This document shows positions 27,309 to 36,581 of a stretch of DNA of 64,000 bases, piece by piece. The notes beneath the pieces were generated by a model, which worked only from the letters and a program-made list of their open reading frames with translations, ran no database searches and was not told the DNA's origin. This stretch comes from Pseudomonas sp. AB6 (GTDB lineage Bacteria; Pseudomonadota; Gammaproteobacteria; Pseudomonadales; Pseudomonadaceae): NCBI RefSeq assembly GCF_034314105.1, contig NZ_JAVIWJ010000001.1:1923501-1987500 (forward strand). The letters run 5' to 3'. Position 1 is the stretch's first letter, and each line of letters starts with the position of its first letter. Position numbers and translations under genes: made by a program.

Positions 27309-28640
27309 TTACCCAACCCGCTTGTTCGGGCTGTGATAAAGATCCGCGAACATATCCGCCATAGCTTCTTCGCTTGGTTCTTCCTGCATTTGCACGCTGA
27401 CCGCACGACTGACCAGCTGGTGCCTACGCGGCAAATGCAAGTCGTCCGGTATACGCGGTCCATCCGTGAGATAAGCCACTGGTAACTCATGACTTATCGC
27501 CAAACTCAACACCTCTCCCAGACTGGCAGTTTCGTCCAGCTTGGTGAGGATGCAGCCCGCCAGCCCACAGCGTTTGTAGCTATGGTATGCAGCAGTTAGA
27601 ACTTGCTTCTGACTGGTAGTTGCTAACACCAGATAATTACGTGCTTTGATACCCCGACCCGCAAGACTTTCCAGCTGCATACGCAGGGCTGGATCGCTGG
27701 CTTGCAGGCCGGCGGTATCAATCAACACCACTCGCTTGCGCAATAGTGGTTCCAACGCTTGGCCCAACGACTGGCCAGGGTCAATATGAGTCACCGACAC
27801 ATTGAGGATCCGACCCAGGGTTTTAAGCTGTTCCTGAGCACCAATCCGGTAGCTATCCATGCTCACCAATGCAATGTTCTGAGGACCGTATTTCAAAACA
27901 TAGCGTGCGGCCAGTTTCGCCAGGGTCGTGGTCTTGCCCATACCAGCCGGGCCTACCATGGCGATCACACCACCTTCTTCCAGCGGCTCTACATCCGGGG
28001 TCACAATCATCCGCGCCAGGTGCGCCAACAACATGCGCCAAGCTTGACGCGGCTCTTCAATGTCAGTGGTCATCGCCAGCAAGTCCCGCGACAGCGGACC
28101 CGACAAACCAATGCGTTGCAGGCGACGCCACAGGTTGGCCTGCTGCGGCCGACTGCCTTGAAGCTGATTCCAAGCCAGCGAACCAAGCTGCACTTCGAGC
28201 AATTCACGCAGGCCGTTCAGCTCTGAACGCATCGACTCATAAGCTTGTAGCCCGATCATCGGCTCGCTGGCAGCGCTTGCCATCGGTGCCGCAGTAGCGC
28301 GTCGAGGCTCTTCGAAGGTCGGTTCTATGTGCGTCTCGCCAGAATCCGAGGATGCGCCGGTAAACAAATGGCGGTTGATCAACGAATCATTGTCACCACG
28401 GTTACCCAGCTCAGCCTGAGCAGAGACAATGCGCGACTGGGTCTTACGCAATTCGTCTTCAAGCTCAATGTTCGGTACACGTGGCGCCAGTGCGGAAAGC
28501 TTGTAATCCAAGGCAGCAGTCAGCTCCACGCCACCCGCAATGCGGCGGTTACCAATGATGGCGGCGTCAGCGCCCAGCTCATCACGAACCAGCTTCATGG
28601 CTTGACGCATATCGGCGGCGAAAAAACGCTTAACTTGCAT
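27309..28640 (-). CDS. flhF: Flagellar placement GTPase FlhF
   Basis: 443 residues. An N-terminal basic region (MQVKRFFAADMRQAMKLVRDELG) and a variable linker to about 200 precede the SRP-type NG GTPase. The P-loop is GPAGMGKTT at about 230-238, DTAGLQASD is the G3-like site and TKLDETASLG the specificity motif. FlhF marks the pole where the flagellum assembles. It follows flhA by 11 bp. Confidence 0.96.
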   Translation of the reverse strand: MQVKRFFAADMRQAMKLVRDELGADAAIIGNRRIAGGVELTAALDYKLSALAPRVPNIELEDELRKTQSRIVSAQAELGNRGDNDSLINRHLFTGASSDSGETHIEPTFEEPRRATAAPMASAASEPMIGLQAYESMRSELNGLRELLEVQLGSLAWNQLQGSRPQQANLWRRLQRIGLSGPLSRDLLAMTTDIEEPRQAWRMLLAHLARMIVTPDVEPLEEGGVIAMVGPAGMGKTTTLAKLAARYVLKYGPQNIALVSMDSYRIGAQEQLKTLGRILNVSVTHIDPGQSLGQALEPLLRKRVVLIDTAGLQASDPALRMQLESLAGRGIKARNYLVLATTSQKQVLTAAYHSYKRCGLAGCILTKLDETASLGEVLSLAISHELPVAYLTDGPRIPDDLHLPRRHQLVSRAVSVQMQEEPSEEAMADMFADLYHSPNKRVG

Positions 28641-28651
28641 GACTCACTACC

Positions 28652-30784
28652 TCAGCCGTTTGGCCCGACAGTCGCGACGATCGTGACTTGTTTGTTGTCG
28701 GGAATTTCCTGATACGCCAGCACATGCATGTTCGGTACAGCCAGCCGTCCAAACCGTGACAGCATTGCGCGAACCGGTCCTGCGACCAACAAAATCACCG
28801 GTTGCCCTTGCATCTCTTGGCGTTGTGCAGCGTCTATCAACGACCGCTGGAGCTTTTCAGCCATGCTTGGCTCAAGAAGAACACCCTCTTCCTGCCCCTG
28901 ACCAGCCTTCTGAAGACTATTGAGCAATATCTGTTCCAACCTTGGCTCAAGGGTGATCACAGGCAGCTGCGGCTCAGTACCTACAATGCTTTGCACGATT
29001 GCGCGGCACAACGCGATGCGTACGGCGGCCACTAGCGCGGCGGTATCTTGACTCCGAGGGGCCGCATTGGCGATCGCTTCAGCGATGCTACGGATATCCC
29101 TGACAGGAACCTGTTCCGCCAACAATGCTTGCAGCACTTTGAGCAACGCAGAAAGCGACAAAATTCCCGGGACCAGCTCTTCAGCCAATTTCGGCGAACC
29201 TTTAGCCAGCAATTGCATCAACTGCTGCACTTCCTCATGGCCGATCAGTTCATGGGAGTGTTTATACAAAATCTGGTTAAGGTGGGTCGCGACCACGGTA
29301 CTAGCGTCTACCACGGTATAGCCCAACGATTGCGCTTGGCTGCGCTGACTGACCTCGATCCACACTGCTTCCAGACCAAACGCAGGGTCTTTGGCGGTGA
29401 TACCGTTGAGCGTACCGAACACTTGCCCAGGATTGATTGCCAGTTCACGGTCCGGGTAGATCTCAGCTTCGGCCAGGGTCACGCCCATCAATGTCAAGCG
29501 GTAGGCGCTGGGGGCCAGGTCGAGGTTGTCGCGAATATGCACAGTGGGCATCAAGAAGCCCAACTCTTGCGAGAGCTTCTTACGTACACCTTTGATTCGC
29601 GCCAGCAGCTGACCACCTTGATTACGGTCCACTAACGGAATCAGGCGATACCCCACTTCCAGACCGATCATGTCGATGGGCGTAACGTCGTCCCAACCCA
29701 ACTCCTTGGAGTCCTGCGCGCGCGTCGGCGAAGGCAACAGCTCCTGTTGCCGCTGGACCTCCATCAAGGCATTGACCTTGACCATGTTCTGCTTCTTCCA
29801 CACCAAGTAGGCAGCACCGCCGGCGATCAGGCCCAAACTGATAAACGACAGGTGCGGCATGCCCGGCACCAAGCCCATTACCACGATCAAGCCGGCAGCC
29901 ACCGCTAACGCTTTAGGTGAGGTGAACATCTGCCGATTGATTAGCTTACCCATCTCTTCCGATCCGGAAGCACGGGTCACCATGATCGCGGCGGCCGTTG
30001 ACAGAAGCAGTGACGGCAATTGCGCCACCAAACCGTCACCAATGGTCAACAGGGCGTAAACCTTACCCGCATCAGCAAAAGACATGTTGTGCTGGAAGAC
30101 ACCGACTGCAACACCGCCAATTAAATTGATGAACAGAATCATCAAACCGGCAATGGCGTCGCCGCGTACGAATTTGCTGGCGCCGTCCATCGAACCGTAA
30201 AACTCAGCTTCTTGGGCGACTTCCAGACGACGATGCTTGGCTTGAGGTTGATCAATCAAGCCGGCGTTGAGGTCGGCATCAATAGCCATCTGCTTACCGG
30301 GCATAGCATCGAGGGTGAAGCGCGCGCTCACCTCGGAAATCCGCCCGGCACCTTTTGTCACAACGACAAAGTTGATGATCATCAGGATCGCGAAAACCAC
30401 TATACCAACCACATAGTTACCGCCGATTACCACCTCGCCAAACGCTTGAATCACCTTACCGGCAGCAGCGTGACCCTCTTGACCATGAAGCATGACCACG
30501 CGGGTAGATGCGACGTTGAGCGCCAATCGCAATAGCGTGGCCACCAACAGGATGGTGGGAAATACCGAGAAATCCAGTGGTCGCAGAGCGTATACGCAGA
30601 CCAACAAAACCACGATCGACAGCGCAATGTTGAACGTGAAGAATACGTCGAGCAGGAACGGTGGGACAGGCAACATCATCATTGCCAACATGACCAACAG
30701 CAGCAGCGGCACACCCAGGTTGCCGCGACCGATGCTAACCAGGTTGCTACGCGCTGCGTTGATTAATTGAGAGCGATCCACCAA
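28652..30784 (-). CDS. flhA: Flagellar export gate protein FlhA
   Basis: 710 residues. The N-terminal half has eight predicted membrane helices with the conserved cytoplasmic FHIPEP region (here KGAGRISEVSARFTLDAMPGKQMAIDADLNAG). The C-terminal cytoplasmic half docks chaperone-substrate complexes. FlhA forms the nonameric export gate ring. A sigma-54 site lies about 60 bp upstream in the flhB-flhA gap. Confidence 0.97.
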   Translation of the reverse strand: MVDRSQLINAARSNLVSIGRGNLGVPLLLLVMLAMMMLPVPPFLLDVFFTFNIALSIVVLLVCVYALRPLDFSVFPTILLVATLLRLALNVASTRVVMLHGQEGHAAAGKVIQAFGEVVIGGNYVVGIVVFAILMIINFVVVTKGAGRISEVSARFTLDAMPGKQMAIDADLNAGLIDQPQAKHRRLEVAQEAEFYGSMDGASKFVRGDAIAGLMILFINLIGGVAVGVFQHNMSFADAGKVYALLTIGDGLVAQLPSLLLSTAAAIMVTRASGSEEMGKLINRQMFTSPKALAVAAGLIVVMGLVPGMPHLSFISLGLIAGGAAYLVWKKQNMVKVNALMEVQRQQELLPSPTRAQDSKELGWDDVTPIDMIGLEVGYRLIPLVDRNQGGQLLARIKGVRKKLSQELGFLMPTVHIRDNLDLAPSAYRLTLMGVTLAEAEIYPDRELAINPGQVFGTLNGITAKDPAFGLEAVWIEVSQRSQAQSLGYTVVDASTVVATHLNQILYKHSHELIGHEEVQQLMQLLAKGSPKLAEELVPGILSLSALLKVLQALLAEQVPVRDIRSIAEAIANAAPRSQDTAALVAAVRIALCRAIVQSIVGTEPQLPVITLEPRLEQILLNSLQKAGQGQEEGVLLEPSMAEKLQRSLIDAAQRQEMQGQPVILLVAGPVRAMLSRFGRLAVPNMHVLAYQEIPDNKQVTIVATVGPNG

Positions 30785-30842
30785 TTCTTTTCCTGCCCGC
30801 TAAATCAAACTTTTGACGCCAAACGCGCCATGGCAAGGGCAC

Positions 30843-30858
30843 TGCAAGAAGCTTTCCA
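30843..30858 (-). promoter_or_regulatory. Sigma-54 promoter for flhA
   Basis: On the minus strand TTGGAAAGCTTCTTGC has GG and GC separated by exactly ten bases, with a good -12 TTGC and a weaker -24 box. It lies 60 bases before the flhA ATG in a 234-bp gap after flhB. RpoN/FleQ control of flhA is known in P. aeruginosa. Confidence 0.7.
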
Positions 30859-31018
30859 ACTATTGGGAATCAGGGAAAAACAAGCTGCTATCGGAGGCCG
30901 CGAGACATATTCCAGCCCTCGCCAGCCCTTACAATTGACCAGTGCTTAAACCCAGATCTACCTGGCGGTGAAGTTCGCAGGCATGTCTGACTGGCACAGA
31001 GAGAGAGAGTACTCAGTG

Positions 31019-32155
31019 CTAAGAGTCGCGCTGAAGGTCGGACGGAATCGGCAGGTCGCCGAGGGGATCGGGGCGTTTGCCTTTACCGGCGCGGTATTGG
31101 CGGATTTGATAAACGTAGGCCAACACTTGCGCCACCGCCAAGTACAGCCCGGCGGGTATTTCCTGATCCAGTTCGGTAGAGTAGTAGATCGAGCGTGCCA
31201 GGGCGGCTGACTCAAGCACCAGAATATTGTGCTCACCCGCAATTTCGCGGATTTTAAGCGCTAGAAAATCATTTCCTTTAGCCAGTAACATTGGCGCCCC
31301 GCCCTTCTCGGGATCATATTGCAGCGCCACGGCGTAGTGGGTCGGGTTGGTGATGATGACATCCGCCTTGGGAACTGACGACAGCATGCGTCGCTGAGAC
31401 ATTTCTCGTTGTAACTGACGAATTCGCTGTTTGACCTCAGGTCGACCTTCGCTGTCCTTGTGTTCGTCGCGTATCTCCTGCTTGGTCATCATCAGTTTTT
31501 TGTGGGCTTCGTATATCTGAAACGGAACGTCCACCGCCGCAATAATAATCAACCCGCACGCCATCCATAGAGCACTCCAGCCCAACAATACGATGCTGTG
31601 GATAATGGCCGACTCCAGAGGTTCGTGGGCGATAGAAATCAGGTCGTTCTTGTCCTTCTCCAACACGAATAACGCCACCATCAGGGTGATGGAAAATTTC
31701 GCAATGGACTTCAGGAGCTCGACCAACGCATGAGTCGACACCATCCGTTTGAGGCCCGATAACGGGTTCATTCGGCTAAACTTGGGCGCCATCGAACTGC
31801 CCGAGAATATCCAGCCGCCCAGCGTGATAGGGCCTAATACTGCCGCTAACACCATCACCAGCATCAACGGCTGAATGGCGACCAGCGCAGCTTTACCAGC
31901 GTTGAGAAAATATAAGCCCATGAAGTGATCGTCCATGATCACTTCGCGCGACAGAGTGAAGTTGGTACGCATCAGATTGAGCATCATTTGTGCGATCTGG
32001 CCACCGAACACCAGCAAGCTCCCTGCGCCAGCCATCGTAACGATTAAGGTGTTTAACTCCTTTGAGCGGGCCGTCTCGCCTTTTTCGCGGGATTCTCTGA
32101 CCCGCTTATCCGTAGGGTCTTCTGTCTTGTCCTGGCCATTCTCGTTCTCAGCCAT
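31019..32155 (-). CDS. flhB: Flagellar export switch protein FlhB
   Basis: 378 residues. The N-terminal charged segment and four membrane helices are followed by the cytoplasmic domain with the autocleavage site NPTH (Asn270-Pro271, in DVIITNPTHYAVAL). Cleavage there lets FliK switch export from hook to filament substrates. The protein begins one base after the fliR stop. The downstream 234 bp carry no clear terminator but a short GA-dinucleotide run next to the stop codon. Confidence 0.97.
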   Translation of the reverse strand: MAENENGQDKTEDPTDKRVRESREKGETARSKELNTLIVTMAGAGSLLVFGGQIAQMMLNLMRTNFTLSREVIMDDHFMGLYFLNAGKAALVAIQPLMLVMVLAAVLGPITLGGWIFSGSSMAPKFSRMNPLSGLKRMVSTHALVELLKSIAKFSITLMVALFVLEKDKNDLISIAHEPLESAIIHSIVLLGWSALWMACGLIIIAAVDVPFQIYEAHKKLMMTKQEIRDEHKDSEGRPEVKQRIRQLQREMSQRRMLSSVPKADVIITNPTHYAVALQYDPEKGGAPMLLAKGNDFLALKIREIAGEHNILVLESAALARSIYYSTELDQEIPAGLYLAVAQVLAYVYQIRQYRAGKGKRPDPLGDLPIPSDLQRDS

Positions 32156-32156
32156 A

Positions 32157-32942
32157 TCAGCGCGCCCTAACCAGACCGCGTAACAATTCCAGCGCGTTGG
32201 CGACTAGCGGCGGAAATTGATTAAGCATGTCGCCTAGGGTCATCCACAGGATCACCATCCCCAGAACCAGAGTCAGCGGAATGCCAATGGAGAACATGTT
32301 TAGCTGCGGTGCCGCACGGGTCATGACGCCAAACGCAACACTGACAATCAGCAAGGCGGTAATGGCAGGCAGCACCAGCAACAACCCCGCGCCTAATACC
32401 CAGCCAAAACGACCGGCCAGCTCCCAGAGGTGTCCGACGTCAAGGCCGCTGCCAACCGGCAAAGTAGTGAAACTTTCCACCAAGACTTCGAACACCACCA
32501 GATGACCATTCATGGAAAGAAACAGCAGGGTGACCAGCATGCTGAAAAACTGCCCGAGAACCGCTACCGAAACGCCGTTAGTGGGGTCCACCATTGAAGC
32601 AAAACCCATACCCATCTGGATCGAGACAATTTGCCCGGCGATGACGAAAGCCTGAAAAAACAATTGAAGGGACATGCCCAACATGGCACCGATGATGATC
32701 TGCTCCGCAATCAGCAGCAGCGCACTGAGGTCCAGCGCGTGGACTTGCGGCATGGGTGGCAGGCTGGGCGCAATCACGACGGTAATTGCCAGCGAGAAAT
32801 ATAACCGCACCCGCGCTGGCACTAACGTCGTGCCAAAAATCGGCATGGTCATCAACACAGCCGCGACCCGGAATAGCGGAAGCATAAAGCTCGCCACCCA
32901 AGTCCCGATCTGCGTGTCGGTCAGGGCAAGTACAGAGGGCAT
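32157..32942 (-). CDS. fliR: Flagellar export protein FliR
   Basis: 261 residues, about six membrane helices, beginning MPSVLALTDTQIGTWVASFMLPLFRV. The ATG at 32942 lies four bases after the fliQ stop. FliR forms the export gate core with FliP and FliQ. Length is standard. Confidence 0.95.
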   Translation of the reverse strand: MPSVLALTDTQIGTWVASFMLPLFRVAAVLMTMPIFGTTLVPARVRLYFSLAITVVIAPSLPPMPQVHALDLSALLLIAEQIIIGAMLGMSLQLFFQAFVIAGQIVSIQMGMGFASMVDPTNGVSVAVLGQFFSMLVTLLFLSMNGHLVVFEVLVESFTTLPVGSGLDVGHLWELAGRFGWVLGAGLLLVLPAITALLIVSVAFGVMTRAAPQLNMFSIGIPLTLVLGMVILWMTLGDMLNQFPPLVANALELLRGLVRAR

Positions 32943-32946
32943 GTCG

Positions 32947-33216
32947 TCAACCAATCACAGTAGGAATGCTGCCGTACAGCGATTGGATGTACTCCATGAA
33001 CACCCGAATCAACCAAGGTCCGGCGACAATCAGCGTGATCAACATCACCAGCAAGCGAGGGAGAAAGCTCAAGGTTTGTTCGTTGATCTGGGTCGCCGCC
33101 TGGAACATAGCCACCAGCAGTCCGACGATCAGGCTCGGGACTACCAATACCGACACCATCATGGTGGTCAGCCATAACGCGTCGCGAAATAAATCGACGG
33201 CAACTTCTGGCGTCAT
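32947..33216 (-). CDS. fliQ: Flagellar export protein FliQ
   Basis: 89 residues with two membrane helices (LTTMMVSVLVVPSLIVGLLVAMF and a second near LLVMLITLIVAGPWLI). Start MTPEVAVDLFRDALWL at 33216. It is part of the FliPQR gate complex. Confidence 0.95.
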   Translation of the reverse strand: MTPEVAVDLFRDALWLTTMMVSVLVVPSLIVGLLVAMFQAATQINEQTLSFLPRLLVMLITLIVAGPWLIRVFMEYIQSLYGSIPTVIG

Positions 33217-33232
33217 TGCAGGCTCCTTTTTC

Positions 33233-33991
33233 TCATGGCGATACACCCCCGAAACTGCTGGCCAGCGTGCCGATGATCAAGGCCCAACCATCCACCAGTA
33301 CGAACAACATGATTTTGAACGGCAATGAAATAATCAGCGGTGACAGCATCATCATCCCCATTGCCATCAACACACTGGCGACGACTAGGTCGATGATGAG
33401 AAACGGGATGAATATCATAAAACCGATCTGGAACGCGGTTTTAAGTTCGGAGGTCACAAACGCCGGAACCAAAATCGTTAAGGGCGCCTGATCCGGGCTG
33501 GCGATATCGGTGCGTTTGGACAAACGCATAAACAGGTCCAGGTCGCTCTGACGGGTTTGTGCCAACATGAAGTTCTTGATAGGCACTTGCGCCTTCATCA
33601 CTGCGTCTTGTGCCGTAAGTTTTTCGGCTAGATAAGGCTGCAACGCATCGACGTTCACCCGATCAAAAACCGGCGCCATGATAAATAGGGTCAGGAACAG
33701 CGCCATGCCGGTCAAAATTTGATTCGACGGCGTCTGCTGCAAGCCTAAGGCCTGACGCAGAATTGAGAAGACAATGATGATCCGGGTGAAACTGGTCATC
33801 AGCATAACGAACGCCGGGATAAAACTCAGCGCGGTCATGATCAGCAGAATCTGCAGATTGACCGAATATTCCTGCGCGCCGTTGGCACCGGTGGACATGC
33901 TGATCGCCGGGATCGTCAACGGATCTGCAGCGAACACCAAAGGCGCGGCCATTACCAGCAGCAGCGTCAATACGATGCGCAACGCGGTCAT
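33233..33991 (-). CDS. fliP: Flagellar export protein FliP
   Basis: 252 residues. A cleavable-type signal peptide ([21 protein letters not shown]) is followed by four membrane helices. The family signatures [27 protein letters not shown] and [27 protein letters not shown] are both present. FliP is the pentameric core of the export gate. Its ATG overlaps the fliO stop by one base. Confidence 0.97.
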   Translation of the reverse strand: MTALRIVLTLLLVMAAPLVFAADPLTIPAISMSTGANGAQEYSVNLQILLIMTALSFIPAFVMLMTSFTRIIIVFSILRQALGLQQTPSNQILTGMALFLTLFIMAPVFDRVNVDALQPYLAEKLTAQDAVMKAQVPIKNFMLAQTRQSDLDLFMRLSKRTDIASPDQAPLTILVPAFVTSELKTAFQIGFMIFIPFLIIDLVVASVLMAMGMMMLSPLIISLPFKIMLFVLVDGWALIIGTLASSFGGVSP

Positions 33992-34452
33992 TACTTCTTA
34001 TCCTTATAATCCTTGCCCAGCAGCTCCATCAGACGCTGGGCGAATTCTGGCGTGGCGTTTGTGCTGTCAGGCGCCTGTACTGGCTCTTTAAGCACATGTA
34101 ATGGCGTGATTCTCCCCGGTGATATCCCAAGTAAAATCTGTTCCTTGCCGACTTGCACCAACACCAACCGATCACGGGGGCCAAGTGCCCGCGACCCGAG
34201 CAATTCGATCAGTTGACCATTGCGCGGACTGGCACCCTGAACCCGACGCAATAGCCAGGCGAGCCCGAAGATCAAGCCGACAACCAACAACAGGCCAAGT
34301 ACCAACTGCGTCAACTGACTCCCAATGCCGCTGCTGATCATTGTGCTAGCGGGCGTTGCAACCGCCGGCATGACCGGCTCGGCCGCCCACGCACCCACTG
34401 TTGTTACCACACTGAGCAACAGGCCGGACGTCACGCTGAGAAGCTTGCTCAC
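33991..34452 (-). CDS. fliO: Flagellar assembly protein FliO
   Basis: 153 residues. A signal-like N-terminus and one internal membrane helix ([20 protein letters not shown], about 46-65) precede a small cytoplasmic domain ([24 protein letters not shown]), the FliO hallmark. FliO assists assembly of the FliP ring. It overlaps fliN and fliP by one base each. Confidence 0.93.
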   Translation of the reverse strand: MSKLLSVTSGLLLSVVTTVGAWAAEPVMPAVATPASTMISSGIGSQLTQLVLGLLLVVGLIFGLAWLLRRVQGASPRNGQLIELLGSRALGPRDRLVLVQVGKEQILLGISPGRITPLHVLKEPVQAPDSTNATPEFAQRLMELLGKDYKDKK

Positions 34453-34919
34453 TAGCGTAACTTCTTGATGCGTTCGCTAGGGCTGATCACATCCGTCAGG
34501 CGGATCCCGAACTTTTCGTTGACCACCACCACTTCACCGTGAGCGATCAACGTGCCGTTAACCAATACGTCCAGCGGCTCACCAGCCAAACGGTCGAGTT
34601 CGATCACTGAACCCTGGTTAAGCTGTAGCAGGTTACGAATGTTGATGTCGGTACTGCCCACTTCCATGGAGATGGAAACCGGGATATCCAGAATTACATC
34701 CAGGTTCGGACCATCCAGAGACACGGCGGCATTGCTCTTAGCCACGCTGCCGAATTCCTCCATCGGCATGCGATTTGAGGCTGAAGCACTACCGGCATCG
34801 GCAGCAAGCAGGGAGTCGATATCGTCTTGGCTGGCGTCACCGGATTCTCCCAGTGCAGCGGCCCACTCATCGGCCAATGCCTGATCTTCAGCAGAGGTTA
34901 TTTCTTTTTCATCGGCCAT
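34452..34919 (-). CDS. fliN: Flagellar motor switch protein FliN
   Basis: 155 residues. The N-terminal ~70 are acidic and Ala/Ser-rich, longer than in enterics. The C-terminal SpoA domain (LDVILDIPVSISMEVGSTDINIRNLLQLNQGSVIELDRLAGEPLDVLVNG) makes the C-ring base and binds FliH. It sits 60 bp after fliM. Confidence 0.96.
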   Translation of the reverse strand: MADEKEITSAEDQALADEWAAALGESGDASQDDIDSLLAADAGSASASNRMPMEEFGSVAKSNAAVSLDGPNLDVILDIPVSISMEVGSTDINIRNLLQLNQGSVIELDRLAGEPLDVLVNGTLIAHGEVVVVNEKFGIRLTDVISPSERIKKLR

Positions 34920-34979
34920 CGGTTGTCCTCGGCGAGCTTTGTTTCGTTAAAACAGCACGTAGTTCTGCTGAAATTGATA

Positions 34980-35948
34980 TCAGCGGCGTTCGATCGGTTC
35001 GATCACTTGCAACGCCAGGTGTCCTTTGTGTGTTCCCAGTTTGACCTTGAACGCAGGCACGCCGTTGGCGCGCATGATCAGTTCTTCAGGCAACTCCACC
35101 GGAATCACATCACCCGGCTGCATGTGCAGGATGTCGCGCAGGCGTATCTGACGACGGGCGACGACGGCGCTCAAAGGCACGGCGACATCAAGCACGTCTT
35201 CTTTAAGAGCGTTGACCCAGCGCTCGTCTTGGTCATCCAAATCAGACTGGAAGCCGGCGTCGAGCATTTCGCGTACGGGCTCAATCATCGAGTAAGGCAT
35301 GGTCACGTGTAAATCGCCGCCACCGCCGTCGAGTTCGATATGGAAGGTGGAGACCACCACCGCTTCGCTCGGGCCAACAATGTTGGCCATGGCCGGGTTA
35401 ACTTCGGAATTCATGTACTCAAAGCTCACATCCATGATGGCCTGCCAGGCTTCTTTGAGGTCTATAAACGCCTGTTCAAGCACCATCCGCACGACACGTA
35501 ATTCCGTCGGCGTGAATTCGCGGCCTTCAATTTTGGCGTGTCGCCCGTCGCCACCGAAGAAGTTATCCACCAGCTTGAACACCAGCTTGGCGTCCAGAAT
35601 AAATAAGGCTGTACCACGCAAAGGTTTGATCTTGACCAGATTCAAACTGGTCGGAACGTACAGCGAGTGCACGTACTCCCCGAACTTCATCACCTGAACG
35701 CCGCCCACCGCAACATCGGCCGAGCGCCGCAACATGTTGAACATGCTGATTCGGGTGTAACGGGCAAAACGCTCATTGATCATTTCAAGCGTTGGCATCC
35801 GCCCACGGACGATTCGATCCTGACTCGTCAGGTCATAACTTTTTACACTGCCGGCTTCAGCGGCGCTTTCGGTCTGGACCAGACCATCGTCGACGCCATG
35901 CAACAGCGCATCAATCTCTTCCTGTGACAGCAGGTCTTGCACGGCCAT
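34980..35948 (-). CDS. fliM: Flagellar motor switch protein FliM
   Basis: 322 residues. The N-terminal CheY-P docking peptide (QDLLSQEEIDALLHG, residues 4-18) is intact. The CheC-like middle domain that contacts FliG and a C-terminal SpoA domain follow. It receives phospho-CheY and sets rotation direction. Confidence 0.97.
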   Translation of the reverse strand: MAVQDLLSQEEIDALLHGVDDGLVQTESAAEAGSVKSYDLTSQDRIVRGRMPTLEMINERFARYTRISMFNMLRRSADVAVGGVQVMKFGEYVHSLYVPTSLNLVKIKPLRGTALFILDAKLVFKLVDNFFGGDGRHAKIEGREFTPTELRVVRMVLEQAFIDLKEAWQAIMDVSFEYMNSEVNPAMANIVGPSEAVVVSTFHIELDGGGGDLHVTMPYSMIEPVREMLDAGFQSDLDDQDERWVNALKEDVLDVAVPLSAVVARRQIRLRDILHMQPGDVIPVELPEELIMRANGVPAFKVKLGTHKGHLALQVIEPIERR

Positions 35949-35958
35949 TGTCGTGGTC

Positions 35959-36453
35959 CTACTGCAATACGAAGTTGGTGAAAAGCAATTGTTCCACTAC
36001 GACTTTACCGACTTCTTTCTGCGCCACTTCCTGCACACTGGCAAAGGCTTTTTGCCGCAACAGCTCTTGTCCGATCGGCTGAGTCAGCGATTCGAATGGC
36101 TGACCGGAAAACAGCATGACAAGGTTGTTGCGGATGACTGGCATATGGACTTTCAATGCATCCAAGTCAGCCTGATTTCGGCCCAGCAAGGTAATGCTGA
36201 CTTGCATATAGCGTTGACGGCCACCTTGATTGAAGTTGACCACAAAGGCAGGGGCCATGGGTTCGTAAATAGATGGGAGCCTGACATCGGCCGCTAGCGC
36301 CGCATCGGCAGGCTTGGCTTGCGACTTGTGCAGAAAAAACCACGTCGCGCCTACCGAAATACCGACTGCCAACAGCAACCCAAAAATCACCAGGAGAATG
36401 AGCTTGAGTTTGCCTTTTACGGCGGGGTCTTTAACTTCTTCGCTCTGCGCCAT
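35959..36453 (-). CDS. fliL: Flagellar basal body-associated protein FliL
   Basis: 164 residues. One membrane helix (LKLILLVIFGLLLAVGISVGATWFFL, about 15-40) is followed by a periplasmic domain ending KVVVEQLLFTNFVLQ. FliL surrounds and supports stator units. It is the first gene after a sigma-54 promoter and a strong hairpin that follow fliK. Confidence 0.95.
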   Translation of the reverse strand: MAQSEEVKDPAVKGKLKLILLVIFGLLLAVGISVGATWFFLHKSQAKPADAALAADVRLPSIYEPMAPAFVVNFNQGGRQRYMQVSITLLGRNQADLDALKVHMPVIRNNLVMLFSGQPFESLTQPIGQELLRQKAFASVQEVAQKEVGKVVVEQLLFTNFVLQ

Positions 36454-36503
36454 GCCAATAATCCGTCACTATTCGGGGAGTTCTTAATACGTGACGGAAG
36501 AAG

Positions 36504-36519
36504 AGCAAGTGTTATGCCA
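36504..36519 (-). promoter_or_regulatory. Sigma-54 promoter for fliL
   Basis: On the minus strand TGGCATAACACTTGC shows GG-N10-GC spacing and near-consensus -24 and -12 boxes. It lies 51 bases before the fliL ATG, downstream of the fliK hairpin. This gives fliLMNOPQR-flhB a start separate from fliK. Confidence 0.8.
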
Positions 36520-36548
36520 GATATACGAGAGCTGTTGTCTAGGGGGCA

Positions 36549-36578
36549 TCGCGGCAGTGGGCGAAACCGCTGCCGCGA
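36549..36578 (-). terminator. Strong hairpin after fliK
   Basis: TCGCGGCAG and CTGCCGCGA pair exactly, extended inward by two G-C pairs after one mismatch. It starts three bases past the fliK stop codon. There is no T-run, so it may attenuate or protect mRNA rather than fully terminate. Confidence 0.55.
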
Positions 36579-36581
36579 CAA